DNA of 64,000 nucleotides from assembly GCF_052857255.1 (NCBI RefSeq), contig NC_135497.1, forward strand, positions 345,442,183 through 345,506,182, in the 5' to 3' direction. A program made the translations under genes and the position numbers. Positions within the stretch are counted from its first letter, which is position 1; each line of letters starts with the position of its first letter. Source of the DNA: Amblyomma americanum (Eukaryota > Arthropoda > Arachnida > Ixodida > Ixodidae). The notes under the pieces are model-generated. The model was given only the letters and a program-made list of their open reading frames with translations. It was not told the origin of the DNA and did no database searches. Below, one piece after another: positions 49,501 to 63,689 of the stretch.

Positions 49501-52500
49501 CAGGGAAAAAAAGAAAAATTCGCGTCGGCGATGCAGGTACACCCGGAATGCTTGCAACAAGCTGAAAAAGTAAAGCAGCTCGAAAAAAAAAGTAAAAATA
49601 AGCGTGTTCGCTTTTGGGGAAGAGCGAAAATCTCCGCATTCTCTCTCGCGTGCGCAAAAAGCAATTTTCTCTCGCACGTGCTTCTTTCGATGACGCCGAG
49701 CGAGGAATGGTCCTTCGCGCCGCGGGCATAAGCCTTCCGGCGATGCGCGAGATGAATGCACGCGCAGTACTCGCGACTCGTCGTCCGTCAAGGCCCCGTG
49801 CCGGAACCCTCGCTTCGGAACCTTCGCTTGGGAACCGTTACGGAAGCTGACGTCGGTGATGAGCTATGGTCTTTGTGAGCGCACATTCTAGCCTCTTCCG
49901 GTGCGTGGGGACGACGCGTTTTTTAGCGCGTTTTTACAGCGACGGTTTGAGTCGCGCCGATGTCCGCATCGAGCGCATCTGCGAGAGGAGGCGCGCGAGT
50001 GAGACGGCCACTTCAGTGTGTTTTCCCCCGCTCTCCAAAGTGGGGCTCACTAGTGCGGGTTTCCATTCGGGATTAACAAGACTAAGAGTTCCGCAGCAGT
50101 AGCATAGGAACCTGGCAGCTTAGGTCCTGCTCGGGCTTGCTGCGTGTTTTGGGCGGTGTTTAGTGGTGCGTGCGGCACGTGGAGAGAAAGATGCCACATA
50201 CGGTATAATACTACAATAAAAAATACTATCGTCGCTAACATCATTTACAGTTACTCCAAGCCATATGGGCATGGTGTGGCCATATTGCTGAGCCGACGGG
50301 CCTTTCGATGAGATGCGCTAACGTTAAGGTCCAGTTGGCTTGGAGGGTATGAACAGACACTTCGAAAAGGGTACGATAGATTAAACCGCAAAACAGCGCT
50401 AGAGGCGTTGGTCGTTTACAGATACGAGAAAAATATGAAGGAAGCAGCTGGGCTGGCACGCTCTTAGTGGTTCTAAAGACTGGGAGATACAAAGAGAGGT
50501 TGTAGTGGTGTGGGAATGAGGAGCCTGGAAATATCCCAGAACGTTCAGAGCGAAGTTCGTCGCTCTGTTAGCTTCTGCTCATGAGGCCGATGCTCCGCCA
50601 CGTATTTCGGAAAGGCGCGGGCACTGACGCGGATATGAAAACGCAGCTACGAAGTGCCGCTTTGCTGAATCGAAAGAGGAGGCTAGCCCGCCTTAGCCAG
50701 CGGCTTGAGCAAAGAAGCGTGGGCGGGTTAAGCGTGCTGTACACTGTAGCTTGAGGTCTTTCTCCGCTTTGTACTTTACCCCATTTATCCTCTCCACAAC
50801 GGAGGGTACAGCTGCATTTGACGCGAAACTCAGCTGGCCTATATGCACAGCTGCCTTCCCACCCACTTCCTTCCTCTAGCACTTTAATACTTGGGAGCAC
50901 AAAATACCGAAATTTCAAGTCTCAATACTAGTAAATCGATCGCTTCTCAAATGCTGCTGCAGTGCAATCCGTGCATTTTGAAGCTTCAGGAGACCCATGG
51001 GCGTGCAGTCACGGAAAAAAGATAGTGAAAAACGGTTAGCTGAAGTTACACGCGAAGCTTGGCTTGGTGTAAAACTGGAAAGCCTATTTGACAAATCGAG
51101 CAAGTACAATGAATGTATATATCGTAAGGGCCTACCCTTTGAAATGGGTTAGTGCTGGTTGGCTGCAGTAAAGTATTAGCCGCGTGGTGAATTTTACCGT
51201 ACAGAGCTGGATGGGACACCACATTAGACGGCATAAAGTCACCCTTTTATGCTCATTTATGTTGAAGAACTCTGGCTGGTCGATCGACTGCGATTCAAAT
51301 CTGAATGGAGACAACATGTTGCCTTGCTTGGGAGGGGCGTCGTGGTAAACGAAAGTAGCTATGTCGTTTTAGATACAAGTGGCCGCTGTGGCTTGTCAGA
51401 GTACTCAGAAGAGCGCAACAGCAACGATCAGCAGACCTGACCAAGTGAGCGCACCAGTCGCATTCTCGTGTATCGTGTGCCGGCATGAGCTCAAGTGCGC
51501 ACAGTTCAAAATCGAGGAGCGGCTAACATCGAGAAGCGGTACGTGACGCTGGGGCGTTGACAGACATCGTGAACACCGGGGACTCGAAAATTCCTCTTCG
51601 TTGAGAAAGTGCGCACACAGCTCTAAAACGATATTGAAGGATGTCTGCCAGCGATGCCAACGCCACCGTCTCGGCATGGGCATCGTAGTCATCGGCAACG
51701 TCACGCGCAGGCGTGATGAATATTGCAGATCGCCATTTTCGTTCCTGGTAAGATGGATGCACAAGCAGATCATCTCCGCTGACCCACTTGCATTTCATGT
51801 GACTGAACCGATAGTGCCGGTGGCATTCACAAGACGCAGCTGGAGGCGTCGCGTGCCATGAGCTACCTAGTTTTTGTACGCTTATTGAGCATTGCCACCA
51901 GTGCACAGAAATCCCAGATTCACTGAACCTTGAGAGAGAAAGCGGGCTCCACTAAGGACAGAAAAATCCACGCACGGCCCGCCTTGTTATTTGTAAGCGG
52001 ACTAAATGCCGCATGACTGAGCATCTGGCTATCAAGCCGTGCACAGAACCATTCACAGAATCGTTTCAGTGCATCGTATACCGCTTGGTCCGCAGGCACT
52101 CGACATAGACTCAGTGCAATCATAAAGCTTCGCGGTCTGGTGCCAAAGGCAACCAGAGCACCGCACCTGACTGCAAAAAAAGAAAAAGAGTGGGTGTATT
52201 GCTAATGTGATTGAAATACCCTTAAGTGGCAGCTGCTCTGGCTGCTAGCTCACCCTTCGGATTTTTTCTTTTATTCCTTTGCGCACCGCTATGAGAGAAG
52301 TGGGATAGAAATTAGGATTCTCTGGGTCCGCGCGGTCATTCGTCCCCGTCCAGCGCGTCCATTTGTCGCGGTACAATCTGGCCGTGCATCTCAAAGTTGA
52401 CAACAGCTCTGCGCGGTAAACCCATTCTTCGTGGGGCCATTTGGGTGGAAGAGAAACGCCGACGCGGGAAGACTAAGCGCTCGCGGGGTGGAGGAGAAAC

Positions 52501-53129
52501 AAGCACAAGAGTCGTCGCGGTTCTTCCGCATTCTCGCGCCCTGTCGGTGACATCATTTGGATGACGAATGGCGGCCACGGAATGGTGATTTTGTTCGCAT
52601 GAATTTCCGAACCTCGGGGCCTCCCGCCTCCATAAATTTTTGATTTCCTCCGCGACGCCTTCCCTTGCCACACCCCGTCCATTTGTTTTGATTGCACCCA
52701 TTGCTTCGCATTTCTCATTTTACGACGTCGAGCTGGTGCTCGGGGTTTCTAAAAGGGGACCAGAATGGTCACCCGCAGCAGGCTCAAGGGTGTTTTCGGA
52801 CGTGGAAATAAAGCAAAAACAAGAAGCCTGTACTTCTGACATTTAAGAAGACAGGAATAATGCTTGAGCAATGAATCCGCCTTGGGGCATATAAAAACGA
52901 AGCAGCAGCGACAGTGGCAAATTCAAACGAGAACACATATCCCATCGTTCGCACAAGAGTTGGGTTGGAAAGTGCGCAATCAAAGCATTGACCTATGAAC
53001 TAATCAGTTTGGTGCTGCGTTCTGGAAAAGAAGTAATCCTAATAAATATGATATGCCCTACGCTCTGTCTGTTTCACCTTAGCATGATCGGCTTTAAATT
53101 AGAAAAATAAAGGGTAATATGTAGCATGT
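46538..53129. other. Long stretch without a supported gene
   Basis: Mostly A/T-rich, with a GC-richer patch at 49600-50050 and many short frames on both strands, none recognisable. It contains the CATT repeat at 48061 and an isolated CRE-like gacgtcat near 47569. Possibly still intron of the NRF-like gene. Confidence 0.35.
48061..48151. repeat. (CATT)n microsatellite
   Basis: About 22 uninterrupted CATT units, preceded by aaattaataa. It may be a former SINE or LINE tail, but no element body is recognised beside it. Confidence 0.95.
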
Positions 53130-53350
53130 GAGGTTTGACGTCCCGAAGATTCACGTGGGCTATAATGTAATCCGTTGCGAAGGGCTACGGACTGATTTGG
53201 ACCGTTTAAGGTTATTTGACGTGCACTGACACCTCACAGCATATGGGCAATTCTGCGCTTCGCTTCGATGAATACGCGGCCGCCACCGCCGGGATTCGAT
53301 GTCGAGACCTTGGGCCCAGCAGACAAACACCGTAACCACAAAGCAACCGC
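53130..53350 (-). mobile_element. Ruka-like tRNA-derived SINE
   Basis: A minus-strand copy, with the head at the right. The plus strand shows tttgacgtcccgaag (tail side), gaagggctacgga, gacgtgcactgacacc, cgccgggattcgatgtcgag (B-box region) and accgtaaccac near the head. These are the reverse complement of the blocks in the copies at 2391 and 17088. Diverged, with no clear target duplication. Confidence 0.65.
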
Positions 53351-53799
53351 GGCAGATCGGAGAAAAATAAACGGGAATGATAGAGTTCAAATAAGCTATT
53401 AAAAAATCTCTCTCATCGGCAGACCCTCAGCCACTGAGTAGCAGTTGAGCTTCGTTTGCGTGAAAAAAAAAAAGGCAAAGATTTGTCTCAGTCTCTTAGT
53501 TTCTTAGAATCTGTTTGTTTATTTTTATTTTACCGGCCATGGGAGGATCAAAATATGGATCACGCATCGAGAAGAGGCGCGTTTTGTGGCTGAGCTCAGT
53601 GCAGTGTGGGGTCAGCCCAATTTGCCTGGCCGCTAGAAAATGTGGCACCGTCGGTGGAAAGGCAAACAGTTCCTTTCAAACACATAACAACAGTTGTAAT
53701 AGTATCATGTCTTTGCCTCCCAGCAACGCTTCAACGGTACTTGCTCTCCCTACTCTTCTTTCTTCTACTGGATTAAAAAAAATACAAACTGCCAAAGGA

Positions 53800-55250
53800 C
53801 CACAATGCCGCGCTCGAGTCGAGCACGGCTTCACCCGGTCATGTTGCTGACGCTCGTGAGGCAACGCAGTACCCAAGGACCTCTGCCGCCACTCAGTGCC
53901 GCAACACCTAAACGTCGAGAGAGACGGGGGCATGCCAGCAACCGAACGCAAATGAAGTGCGCATCTGTAATTAAGCTTCGGGGGCGGGTCGATTCCAATG
54001 CCGGTGTACGACGCAACCAAGCGGTGGCAGCCACAAAAACAAAGCCCCTTCCTTTGCATCCTGCTGCTCGGAGCGTCACACTCGGTCGAGCGTCCCATTC
54101 AGCGCAGCGGCAACAGCGAGCCCCGCGCCGGCCGCACGCGCGCCTCACGACACGGTCCAGTGGCTGGCCTGGGCACACACACACATGGACTCGCGCGCCA
54201 CGAGACTTGGTCCTTCCCTTCGCCGTCGCGTTCAAACTCCTCGCGCTTTGCACCAGCGCTCTTGTCGTCCGGCAGGCCTTCGAGTGGACGGGACTCTCGG
54301 CCCCGCGACGTGTGCTGGCTGCCTCGAGCGCCCGCTTCCGACCGTACCCCTCCTCTCGGAGGCCCCCCTTCACTTCCGGAGGCGCCCGGAAGTGCGCCCT
54401 TGTTCCCGTTTGGCGCCCCCCTCCCTCCTTTCCTCCCCTTTCCCTTATCTTTCACTGGCTGGGCCACAGCGTCGATTCTTAAGGCGGCCAAGACGACGAG
54501 GGCAACCAGAAAGCGCACGAGGAAGGCTTTCCGCAGATGCGCACCACTTTCTCGGAGTCCTGCCCCTTTCGCGCGCTTTTATCTTTTTTCCTCTTTTCCT
54601 CTCTCCCCTTGTCCCGCCGTTACACTGGAGAGGCAGCGCTGTGGCCGGCTACCAAGTACGCGGACACGAGGCAGGACGCGATCCACTCGCAACGTCCATT
54701 ACCGCATTGTCTGGCCGAGGAGCCCCGCGGGCACACGGGCACTTCTTGGCGCGCGGCGCTCATTATGCGTCCCACATTCCTTCCTGTATCGACCACTCCA
54801 GTTCCCGGGGTCTGTTTCTTTTTCCCCCTTTTCAGCCCGCTTTCTGAGGCACTTTGCTGCCCCATTGTTTTTTCGACGTTCCACCGGCGGCCCTCGAGTC
54901 GTCCGGCCGCCGTAATTGTTGTCAAACAAATTCGCCCGGCCGCGGAAGTCGCCTTAATCGAAAGCGCTCACGTGCATGCCGCCGGCGCGTCTGCTGCGCA
55001 CGCGACTGCGAAGGGGCAGACGGAATGGCGTGACCGGCAACGAGGAAATAGCACTGATAGTGCGCGCGGCGATCGAAGAGCGGCTCGAGTCACCAGCCGC
55101 GTCCGGTCGGGCTGGCCTCCGCTCCGTGTACCGGCGAGAAGACAGACGCCGCTCGTGTTCCGCGCAGCGTCGCACGCTACTCTGCCACGGACGTAGGGGC
55201 GTCTCTGCACGCACTTGACGCGTTACCGATTCCGTTACCGCCCACTCCTG
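53800..55250. other. GC-rich, CpG-dense region, possible promoter
   Basis: Base composition turns strongly GC-rich for about 1.4 kb, and several frames of 140-300 codons are open at once on both strands, as expected from composition. Translations are Arg/Pro/Ser-rich without domains. A CpG-dense block of this size in A/T-rich DNA could be the promoter and 5' UTR of a host gene, or an unidentified repeat. No splice-bounded exon could be defended. Confidence 0.3.
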
Positions 55251-57156
55251 TACCGGAGCGTAAACGCCGCTACGAAGGCTCCCTTCGGCGCAAACGATGT
55301 GATCACTGCTCTGTACTGTTGAAGCATTAGCTATGCTATGGCGTGCATAAAACGGTTGCACTATTGGATTTTCCCGTAGGTTTGCTGCCACATCTGCGAC
55401 GATTTGCAGCCGCTAGGCTTTCAGTGGATGCGTAAATTGCATAACTGTACCCTTATTGGCATTTATAGTCCCAAATTTTCAAACATTTTAATAAAGAACT
55501 TGGTACCCGCAATTTTTGTGGAAGCAAGCTGCGCCATACATTATCGATGAAGCTGAGTTGAGGGCTGCGGGTGAAGCCTGACCACTTGGGATTTTGAAGT
55601 GGCCGCTATAGCCGTTTTGATAGAGAGCGCGAACTGTGAGCGTTGGTCTGTCCATTCCCAATTCTCCGAATTTTCCGCGTTGTTGATGCACACAGCCGTT
55701 TATGCGTTTCGCCACTCTCCGCTTAAAGGCCGGTTACGAATCAACGGCGTTCTCCTGAGTAGGGGAACGCTATAGACAATAATAATTTCGCATAAAATCA
55801 GACGGAGAAAGGGGGCGGGGCTCTAAATGTGGTCCCGCTTGTTCGGTGATTACAGCAGTCGTGACTCCACAATGCCAAGTCTTCCAGTTTTTAAATGGAG
55901 TTAATCCGAACAAACGGTCGCATTGCTTGATGCATTGTTTGGGAAGAAACATTTAACGGGAACGCAGCGTTGAGTGCGAAGACACCTGTTTGGTACGATG
56001 GCAGTCTTGTGGAGCAGTGAGGAGGGTTTCGTGGCGGCACAGTTACGGGACAGACAGACCGCAGCTGGAGCTGATCACCCAACCCGTTGGCTGGCGTCTT
56101 GCATTCAGCATGGGCCTTAGCGTGTCAGGTAGCACTGTCTTTCAACTTGAAGCTGCTGGTAGAGAGACTTCAACTTCCCTAATTTTGCACTTTGCTGCCG
56201 CCAGTTTTACGTGCACTGCACATTAAGGCTAGCGCGGTTGTGCTAGCCGCACCATCAGTTCTTCTTTCCTGCGAAATATTAGGCTCCTATATGCCACCAA
56301 CTACGCAAACGTTCCCGGAGTGCCTCATCATTGTTTAAAATATGACCGTTCCTATAGCCTGCGCATACTCGAGCGCTCTGCATACACTCTGAGTTGAGTG
56401 ACGAAGTACATATATGGCGCCCTTAGGACACGTTTCAAGCAAGACACTGAAAACATCTGTTTCTTGCTGTCCATCATCGTCTTTATCATTGGGGGGGGGG
56501 GGGGGGGGGTTGTGTGCTGTCAGCGTGGTGTGAGCTTCAGCAAATGTCTCCTTGATAGACTCGAAGAGTCGGCCTGTCAATGGTAGGCTGTGAATTAAGA
56601 ACCCGCTCATCACAAACCTCTTTCGAACTCTGTCTCATGGAACTAGGTGGCGAAAGTTGGCCTTCTGAGTTAATGCTGGAAGTTCCCGGGCCTTGATTCT
56701 CTTCTATGAGAGGAGCTGCGCGCTTTTTGTGAAGTGTCCGACACCTGCATCGCTGTGAGTTTACTATCAACTGAAGGTGCGCAACGAGGCAACCGCGATC
56801 GTCGTTGACAACACGTGGGGAGCAGTGTGCTAGTAATCAATATAACAGGCCCGCGAATGCGCATGCGAGAAGGGCCAAACGCAATTTATGCGTACGGTAA
56901 TGGCAATAGACGGGTATGACTTCAATACGACCAAGACATAGGATTAAAGGACGCAAACTAGTGCAGCTGCCTCCTAGTATATTTTCTACAAGTCGTTTCC
57001 ACGAACGAAATTAGTCACTTATATGTTTCACAGCTTGCACATCCTTCGCGTTTGGGGTATTTACTGTTGAATGGGAAGGACGGACCGGACAGATTTCCAG
57101 AAATTGAGTGATCAGACAAGTTAAATGCTGCACGTGCCACGTTATGTCAACTTAAC
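55251..57156. other. No supported gene
   Basis: Unassigned, with a 19-base G homopolymer at 56491-56509. No recognised exon or element. Confidence 0.35.
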
Positions 57157-57679
<523 letters not shown>

Positions 57680-58791
57680 CGCTCGCAGAAATGCGTGATT
57701 CCCGTGCCTACATGAATATGAGCTATTCAGTGCTTTTACTGAGGACTGTACTGCTGACTGTGTTGTAGCCTGCTCAGGACACACTGGCTCCACATGGCGC
57801 TGCAGCGCATGCTCTTGCGACGTTGATGGCTTCGAGTCTGCTGCTATCGTCGAACGATTTCGAGGTTGACCGCTCGCACAATCCGTTTAAACCATTACTC
57901 CCCACTTAGAGCCCAGCCTTAGCATGTGCAGCCTAATTCCTAGAAAGGGACTAGCCGTTTAGCGTTCTCTACCTTTCGAAGCTGGAAATTTAAAGCTCTT
58001 ATCCGCGGAACTTTAAAACAATAACACAGTGACATAAGTGCAGGTTGTGTCCATTGTCCCTTCCGGCAGTGGATTCAGGGCTTGGTTGCGTCTGTACGGC
58101 TTAGTAGGTTAACTACGGAGCCCGCTTCGTGTTCCCACTCTTATCCTTATTTTTTTCTTAGTCAATGCCGGCAGGGACCTGCGAAGATTATCTGGCAGCC
58201 GGAACTCTCCATATACCACTCGGGTACTAATGACCACAGGTGCCGGACAAGACATAAGTGCCCGGAAAAGGAAAAAGGAAAAAATACCACAAAAAATACT
58301 GGAATATGGCCCTTTCCGGATGGTGGCGGTAGGTAGTTAGTGGCTGGGGAGGGGGAGTCACTCGGGAGCGGCCAAAACTCCGCACTGCGGTCCGACCTCG
58401 TTCTGCGCTGTCTGCCGCGAAGGTGAGCGGGCTTGCGCTTTTGTCTTGGCGGGCACGCAGCCCCGCGGAAAGGCCGGCCACTGACCCACGACGTCGGTGC
58501 CACGGCGCGGCCCCCGATCGACGGTCACTGCGAAGGCGACGGCCGCTGAAGGACTGGCTGTAGGATTGACCAAACGCTTCGCTGAACCACGCGGTATGTC
58601 GGAGAGAGGGGAAAAGGGGTATAATGTTCGTGGCACAAGGTCTGTGAGATCCTGAAACAAAAGAAAACCAGCTGCCGCTCGTTTACTGTCACGTGGTACC
58701 ATTTTTCTTGATCCGCTGTTGTGGCGCGCTCACCGGTCGCTAAACGTATACTTCGCTCGCGGACATCAGGAGCACGGAACTGTCGATGTGC
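57680..58791. other. No supported gene
   Basis: Includes a GC-richer patch at 58330-58560 without a definable exon. Confidence 0.35.
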
Positions 58792-59045
58792 CTGTTTGGT
58801 TTGGTTTGATTTATGGGATTTAACGTACCAAACATATGTAGGCCATGTTAGACGCCGTAGTGAACAGGCCCGGATAATTTCGGCCACCCGGGGCTCTGTA
58901 ACGCACACTGACATCGCGCAGCACACGGGCATGTAGCATTTCTCTTTCTTCCAAATGCAACCGCTGCGGCCAGGATCGAACCCGCGTCTTCATGGTCAAA
59001 AGCCGAGCACGATAACCACGGAGCCACGGAGCCACCACGGCGACT
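58792..59045 (-). mobile_element. Ruka-like tRNA-derived SINE, well preserved
   Basis: The plus strand shows the reverse complement of the canonical element: tttatgggatttaacgtacc (tail), gacgccgtagtgaac, ccacccggggctctgtaacg, gcacactgacatcgc, ggatcgaacccgcgtcttc (B box) and gcacgataaccac (A-box side). Near-matching 9-mers tcgatgtgc (58783-58791) and tcgacgtgc (59046-59054) flank it and may be the target duplication with one change. It is the most complete Ruka-like copy in the window. Confidence 0.75.
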
Positions 59046-59777
59046 TCGACGTGCTTATGATTTGCTAGAGCTGTGACTGGAGTCTATCTCCAGTTCTGTG
59101 GCGTAATCTCTTCACGCACTTACGGATCCATACTTTCAAAATTTGAGTTCAACTTTCTGCTGGCGTGAAAACAAGAATATCGGCTTACTACAGACTACGC
59201 GCCAAGGATTGATGGCCCTACCTGTGCTGCTCATTTACGCTTTTTTTTTCGGCTAATAGCAAATTCATGAAGATAGACTGCACGATCCAGTCTCCTCCGG
59301 TCGCTCCTGCTCATTTCCTGTATCATCTGGTCAGCCTGAAGCCACGCAGGTCAAGACCGGACATGATTATTTCATTATTCAAGTTTCTGCTAACCGTAGC
59401 GGGATATTAACTTGGCGCAGTGGTTGTATTTCAATCAGCTGGTAGGCGGCGCGGTGCGAACCGCATTCTCATAAAGAATGTGCAGACTACGGAGTGAAGT
59501 AGTTATACAGAGCGTCGTTCCCATAAAAGCTCGAGGAGAAAGTGAGAACGCGGAGCCAACTAGGCATCACAGGGGCGATGGGCGTCAGCAATCATTGCGT
59601 TATTGTAGCCACTTGCCATAGATAAAAAAACAAGAAAGTAGGAAAAGGCATAGGCACAGGCGCTGTTCAAATTCGTATTTGCTGAGGATATGTTATCTGA
59701 AACCGCTGTGGTGTGCCCCAAAATGAATGAGAGCCAGTGCGCTTCAACCCTTTATAGACTTTACACGTCCGGGAACG

Positions 59778-59778
<1 letters not shown>
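59046..59778. other. No supported gene
   Basis: A/T-rich sequence; nothing recognised. Confidence 0.35.
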
Positions 59779-59834
<56 letters not shown>

Positions 59835-59945
59835 TCATAATCATCAGCCTGACTACGCTCACTGCAGGGAAAAGGCCTCTCCCATGTATCTCCAATTGAC
59901 TCCGTCCAGTGCCAGCTGCGCTCACTGTATTCCCGCAAACCAGAC
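59779..59945 (-). mobile_element. LINE 3' end with (ATG)n tail
   Basis: On the minus strand a decayed C-terminal peptide AQLALDGVNWRYMGEAFSLQ, typical of the extreme C-terminus of a LINE ORF2 family abundant in ticks, is followed by stops and a (TGA)n tail, seen on the plus strand as ATC repeats at 59779-59834. Everything upstream is missing, so this is a severely 5'-truncated copy. Confidence 0.55.
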
Positions 59946-60134
59946 CTGTAAGTCAAAGGATCGTATCACAAGATCAATGGACCGTGGATTCAGGCTTTCT
60001 AACGATTTCATCTCAAGTATCATCACAAGGTAGTGCAAGCTGAGCTCACTACCCCGTCAGTCGAAGCTGGGCCGAAGTCATAACGCTGAACCTGCTGTGA
60101 AAACTGATGTTTAAGAAGAGAAGGTAGAGGCATC

Positions 60135-60680
60135 ATGAGATGCAGTCCAGTCGCGGTTTGTGGCAGGACTATTAGTGAGGAAGTTGGGATGACGCAAGCA
60201 TCAGAAATAAAACCGGTGAGAGAGGCATTTCTGGCTGCAGAAAAAGGAGATAATTGTTCATTCTTAATACTAGGAAAACCTTCGCCTCAGCTGAAAAAAA
60301 AAATAATTTCCAGACAAACAATGCTTGCTACCCTGCCCATTGTTGCTAACTCTGAAAAGGTGGTGACTCGCATTATGAATGCTCAGTTTAGCGCTGAAAA
60401 AGTATCGACGTTGAACATAAGAACCAACTGCATGCTTAGCTTTGTCATAACTCTCGATCCTGCTTCCGCCCCAGAGCCCCCAATCAAACGAATCGCTAAT
60501 GTCATACATGTACTGCTATCCTTTTCCAACTTTCAGTGTGGGTTGGACGGCGCTTTATCAGTCAACGTTATGCGTACATATAAAAGAATTATGCAGGTCG
60601 ACGAGCGTAAAACGTGTTACTCTAGAGACACATCTCCACAAGCACATACCATGCATTTAATGCTGCTGGTATGTCATTAG
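60135..60680 (+). other. Unrecognised 181-codon ORF
   Basis: This is the longest plain-sequence frame in the right third of the window, from ATG 60135 to TAG 60678-60680. Its product has no signal peptide, membrane helix or motif I recognise, and codon third positions are A/T-rich, unlike the NRF-like exon. A 79-codon frame is open on the minus strand inside it. No splice sites or promoter support it. It could be chance, or the remnant of an unknown element. Confidence 0.15.
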
Positions 60681-63600
60681 AGCCTTACGCGAGGATAGGC
60701 TCCCACATTAATGATCGGCGAAGAGCATTAAAAAATTACCTGTCATATAAGTAGTGAAATGAGACTGGAAAAAGAGAGCCCGAAAGTAGCTACTCACCAG
60801 CTGCCTTATAAAAGTGGCAAGTGAGCGCAGTTCTCAATAAATAACTATGCAGCCTCGTAGTGCTAGATGATTTACTGATGGCGGCTAATGAGTTTCACGT
60901 GAAGTGGCTGCAGGAGCTTAAAGCTTACAAGCAGCACGGTTCTCTACCGAGTTCGTTCTAAACTACTCGCAGAGCTGTACGTGCTTCAAGCTCTTGCCTA
61001 AAATATTCTTCTTTTTGCTTTATAAATAATTTATTACCACACCCTTCAGATGCATACAATAAGCGTAAGAACAACAAAAACAGCAACAAAAAGAACGGCT
61101 GACACGCCGGCATCCCGGAGCTCATGCTACGAGTTACGATATTTTAGCTCTAGCGGAAATTACTTCGCGTTCTGGGATGTCCCCGAACGACACACGACAG
61201 CGTTAAATAAAACAGCTTTCTAGCCGTCTGTGCGCCTCATCAGCGTGGCAGACCAGGAAATGAACGCCATCAATTTGCGAGATTATGTAGAGGCTGTTTA
61301 CTGCTGGTGGAGCTGAGGGAGTTGTACGCCTCACCTTCTGTCTCGCGACACGACGGGGCCGTTGGCCACCGGCTAGTGTAACATTGTGGCAAAATGTGGA
61401 CCGCTTACAGACTTTATACCCATCGCTGATCTCCAGCTTAGATATATGCATTCGAAAATATGCCTGAGGTCAGAGTGCGTTGTGCAATCTTTCAGGAACG
61501 CTCGCAAGCTTGCCCGCATCACTACATAGACTTCAGCGCAACATCTGTACCTCATAAAAGTCGCATTGAGTTCGAATTGAGAATTTATTGATTTCGTGCT
61601 AAGGTTACAAAAACTCAATAGAAAATCAAACTTTATTGAATTCAGTCATTAAAATGTCAAAACGTTCTCTAATGTTATGAGCCAACAGGAAGTCAAGCGT
61701 TCAATGAGGATTTTGGTCGGGGCTAGTTGCTTCATTGGTTCAAGAAGAAGACACGTGCCCGTCCTGTCTTCTTGTGTGTCTTCTTCCTGTGTCCGCGTTC
61801 CATAGCGCTGTGGTAATTCTGCCGAGGAAGTGAAGTGAATATACTATCAGCTGAAATTCAATTAACTTGCACTTTGAAGTGACTAGTAGTCAAGCGAATA
61901 TCAAATGCGTGTCGTTAAATAATTAAGTTGCCTACAGCTGGAATGTTCAATGTTTCAGCACAAATTGCACATACGTTGTTTGTTTCATGACTGTGCGCGT
62001 AAGTAATTATTGTCTTAGCGTTAATGAGAGATTTTTCAGAAAGGGTAGAAAAATGACAATACGGATAGTTTAGCATATGATTTCTGAGCGAAAAAAATAT
62101 CGGTAGTATAACGGTTTGGGGCTAATCTAGAAGGCCACAGATCTGAATAATAGCAGTATAGGCTCGATCGGTTGTATTGAAGATGTACAATACATGTGTA
62201 CTATCACCATCAAAATATTACGGGACACATGTCGGAAAAAAATTTATTGCAGCCCTATCTCAGGACCCAGTCGCGTGGTATTGTTGCCAGCGGATAGAGC
62301 ATGCTTGTGCCCACATAAATTGACACATTTCAGGCGACTGGATTACGTGACTGCGCCGAAATAATTTTTTTTTCAGCACACTCGCGTCCCGTAAACTTTT
62401 GATCGCGATTGTGCTTGAGAGTGCTTTAAGAGGGGAATATTCAGTAGAATATTGAGCACGTGCAGCGTTCAACTTTTTAACATGTAATTTAATCCCATCT
62501 AAAGATTAATAGAATCTTAATAGCGTGTAGTCTGTTCGGTGAATAAACTTCGAATTGAAAATCAACACACAGTTTCAGGTGAGTGGTCGGAAGTCAGGGT
62601 TTCAACTCGGTGTGCATTTTGTAACTTCAACTGAGCATAAAAGTCTTCAAATAATTATTGATTCCCATAAATATCGATTTTGTAATGACAATAGCCTTCT
62701 AATATAAGCTCAGTAGTCATTTTCGCAGACAATGGCGCATTTTTAAGCACGGGACAGGTCGGCAGCAACGTTCAATCTTACGATACGTTCTTCTTGACAC
62801 CGCTGCGAGACTGCTGGCCGACGTGTCCTACAAAAAGCACTGAAGCACTAGCGCACATATAAATTAATTTTGGCTGCCCGACCTTTCTTAAAAGTACGCC
62901 ATTACGTTGCGTGAGCAATCTTAATTTCCGTTTTCCCCCGCCACCTACGGTAAGGAGTGTTCTGTTATGTATCCCTGGCTTTGGAGAGCCTTTTGAAGAG
63001 ATAACAACGGGGAAGCAGAGAAGGAGGCAAAAAAAAATAAAAATAAAAAAATACTGCGCTCCGAAGTTGTGGGTCCATGACGGGAAACTATGGTTGAAGG
63101 TATGGGTTGTGAATGGTTAGTATTGAGCGCAGGTCATAAAATGTTACGCAGGAATCGCAAGGGCGGAGGCTGGCTGCAGACACAACTGAAATTTTCGCTG
63201 CGCAAAATGCCTAGTATATCGGCATGTACTTGAGGTGCATATACTGCTCTAGCACAGCCTGCGGGACGGGCGCACATCTGGTACAGACATGTCCTCAAGA
63301 GAAATATACACGAAACCCCAACTTTCGCTCCGAACTGAGGACAGCCAGGGGAAACCGTTTCCCAATTGAAAGGTACAGTTAGTACTTGTACTTACACGTC
63401 AATGGCATCGACGCCGTGGATGCCCAAGTGCCCGGAGCTTAGTATTTAAAGTCGACCTTAATCTCCTTCCTCAGTTATACAAATATGTTAGATGTGTTGG
63501 TCGTGTAAGAGCGACCCAAGTTTCTCTACGACTTCGCACTTTTGCAATGTCTTTCCGTTGAAGAAAAAGATAGTCAAATGCTCCCACTGGAAGTATTTCT

Positions 63601-63689
63601 GTCATACGTAGCCTGGGAATCTGTATGTACAAGTTGTTACACGAAGTAGATCATGCTGTTGCATAACAATTCAAAATGCCGCCGGGTAC
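60681..63689. other. No supported gene
   Basis: A/T-rich sequence with many short T- and A-runs. No recognised exon, RNA gene or element. Confidence 0.35.

Noticed and set aside
53805..55391. Several frames of 140-305 codons
   Set aside because: Mutually overlapping on both strands in GC-rich DNA, low-complexity Arg/Pro/Ser content, no family.
59690..59899. Ser-repeat ORF
   Set aside because: Translation of the ATC triplet tail of a LINE fragment.
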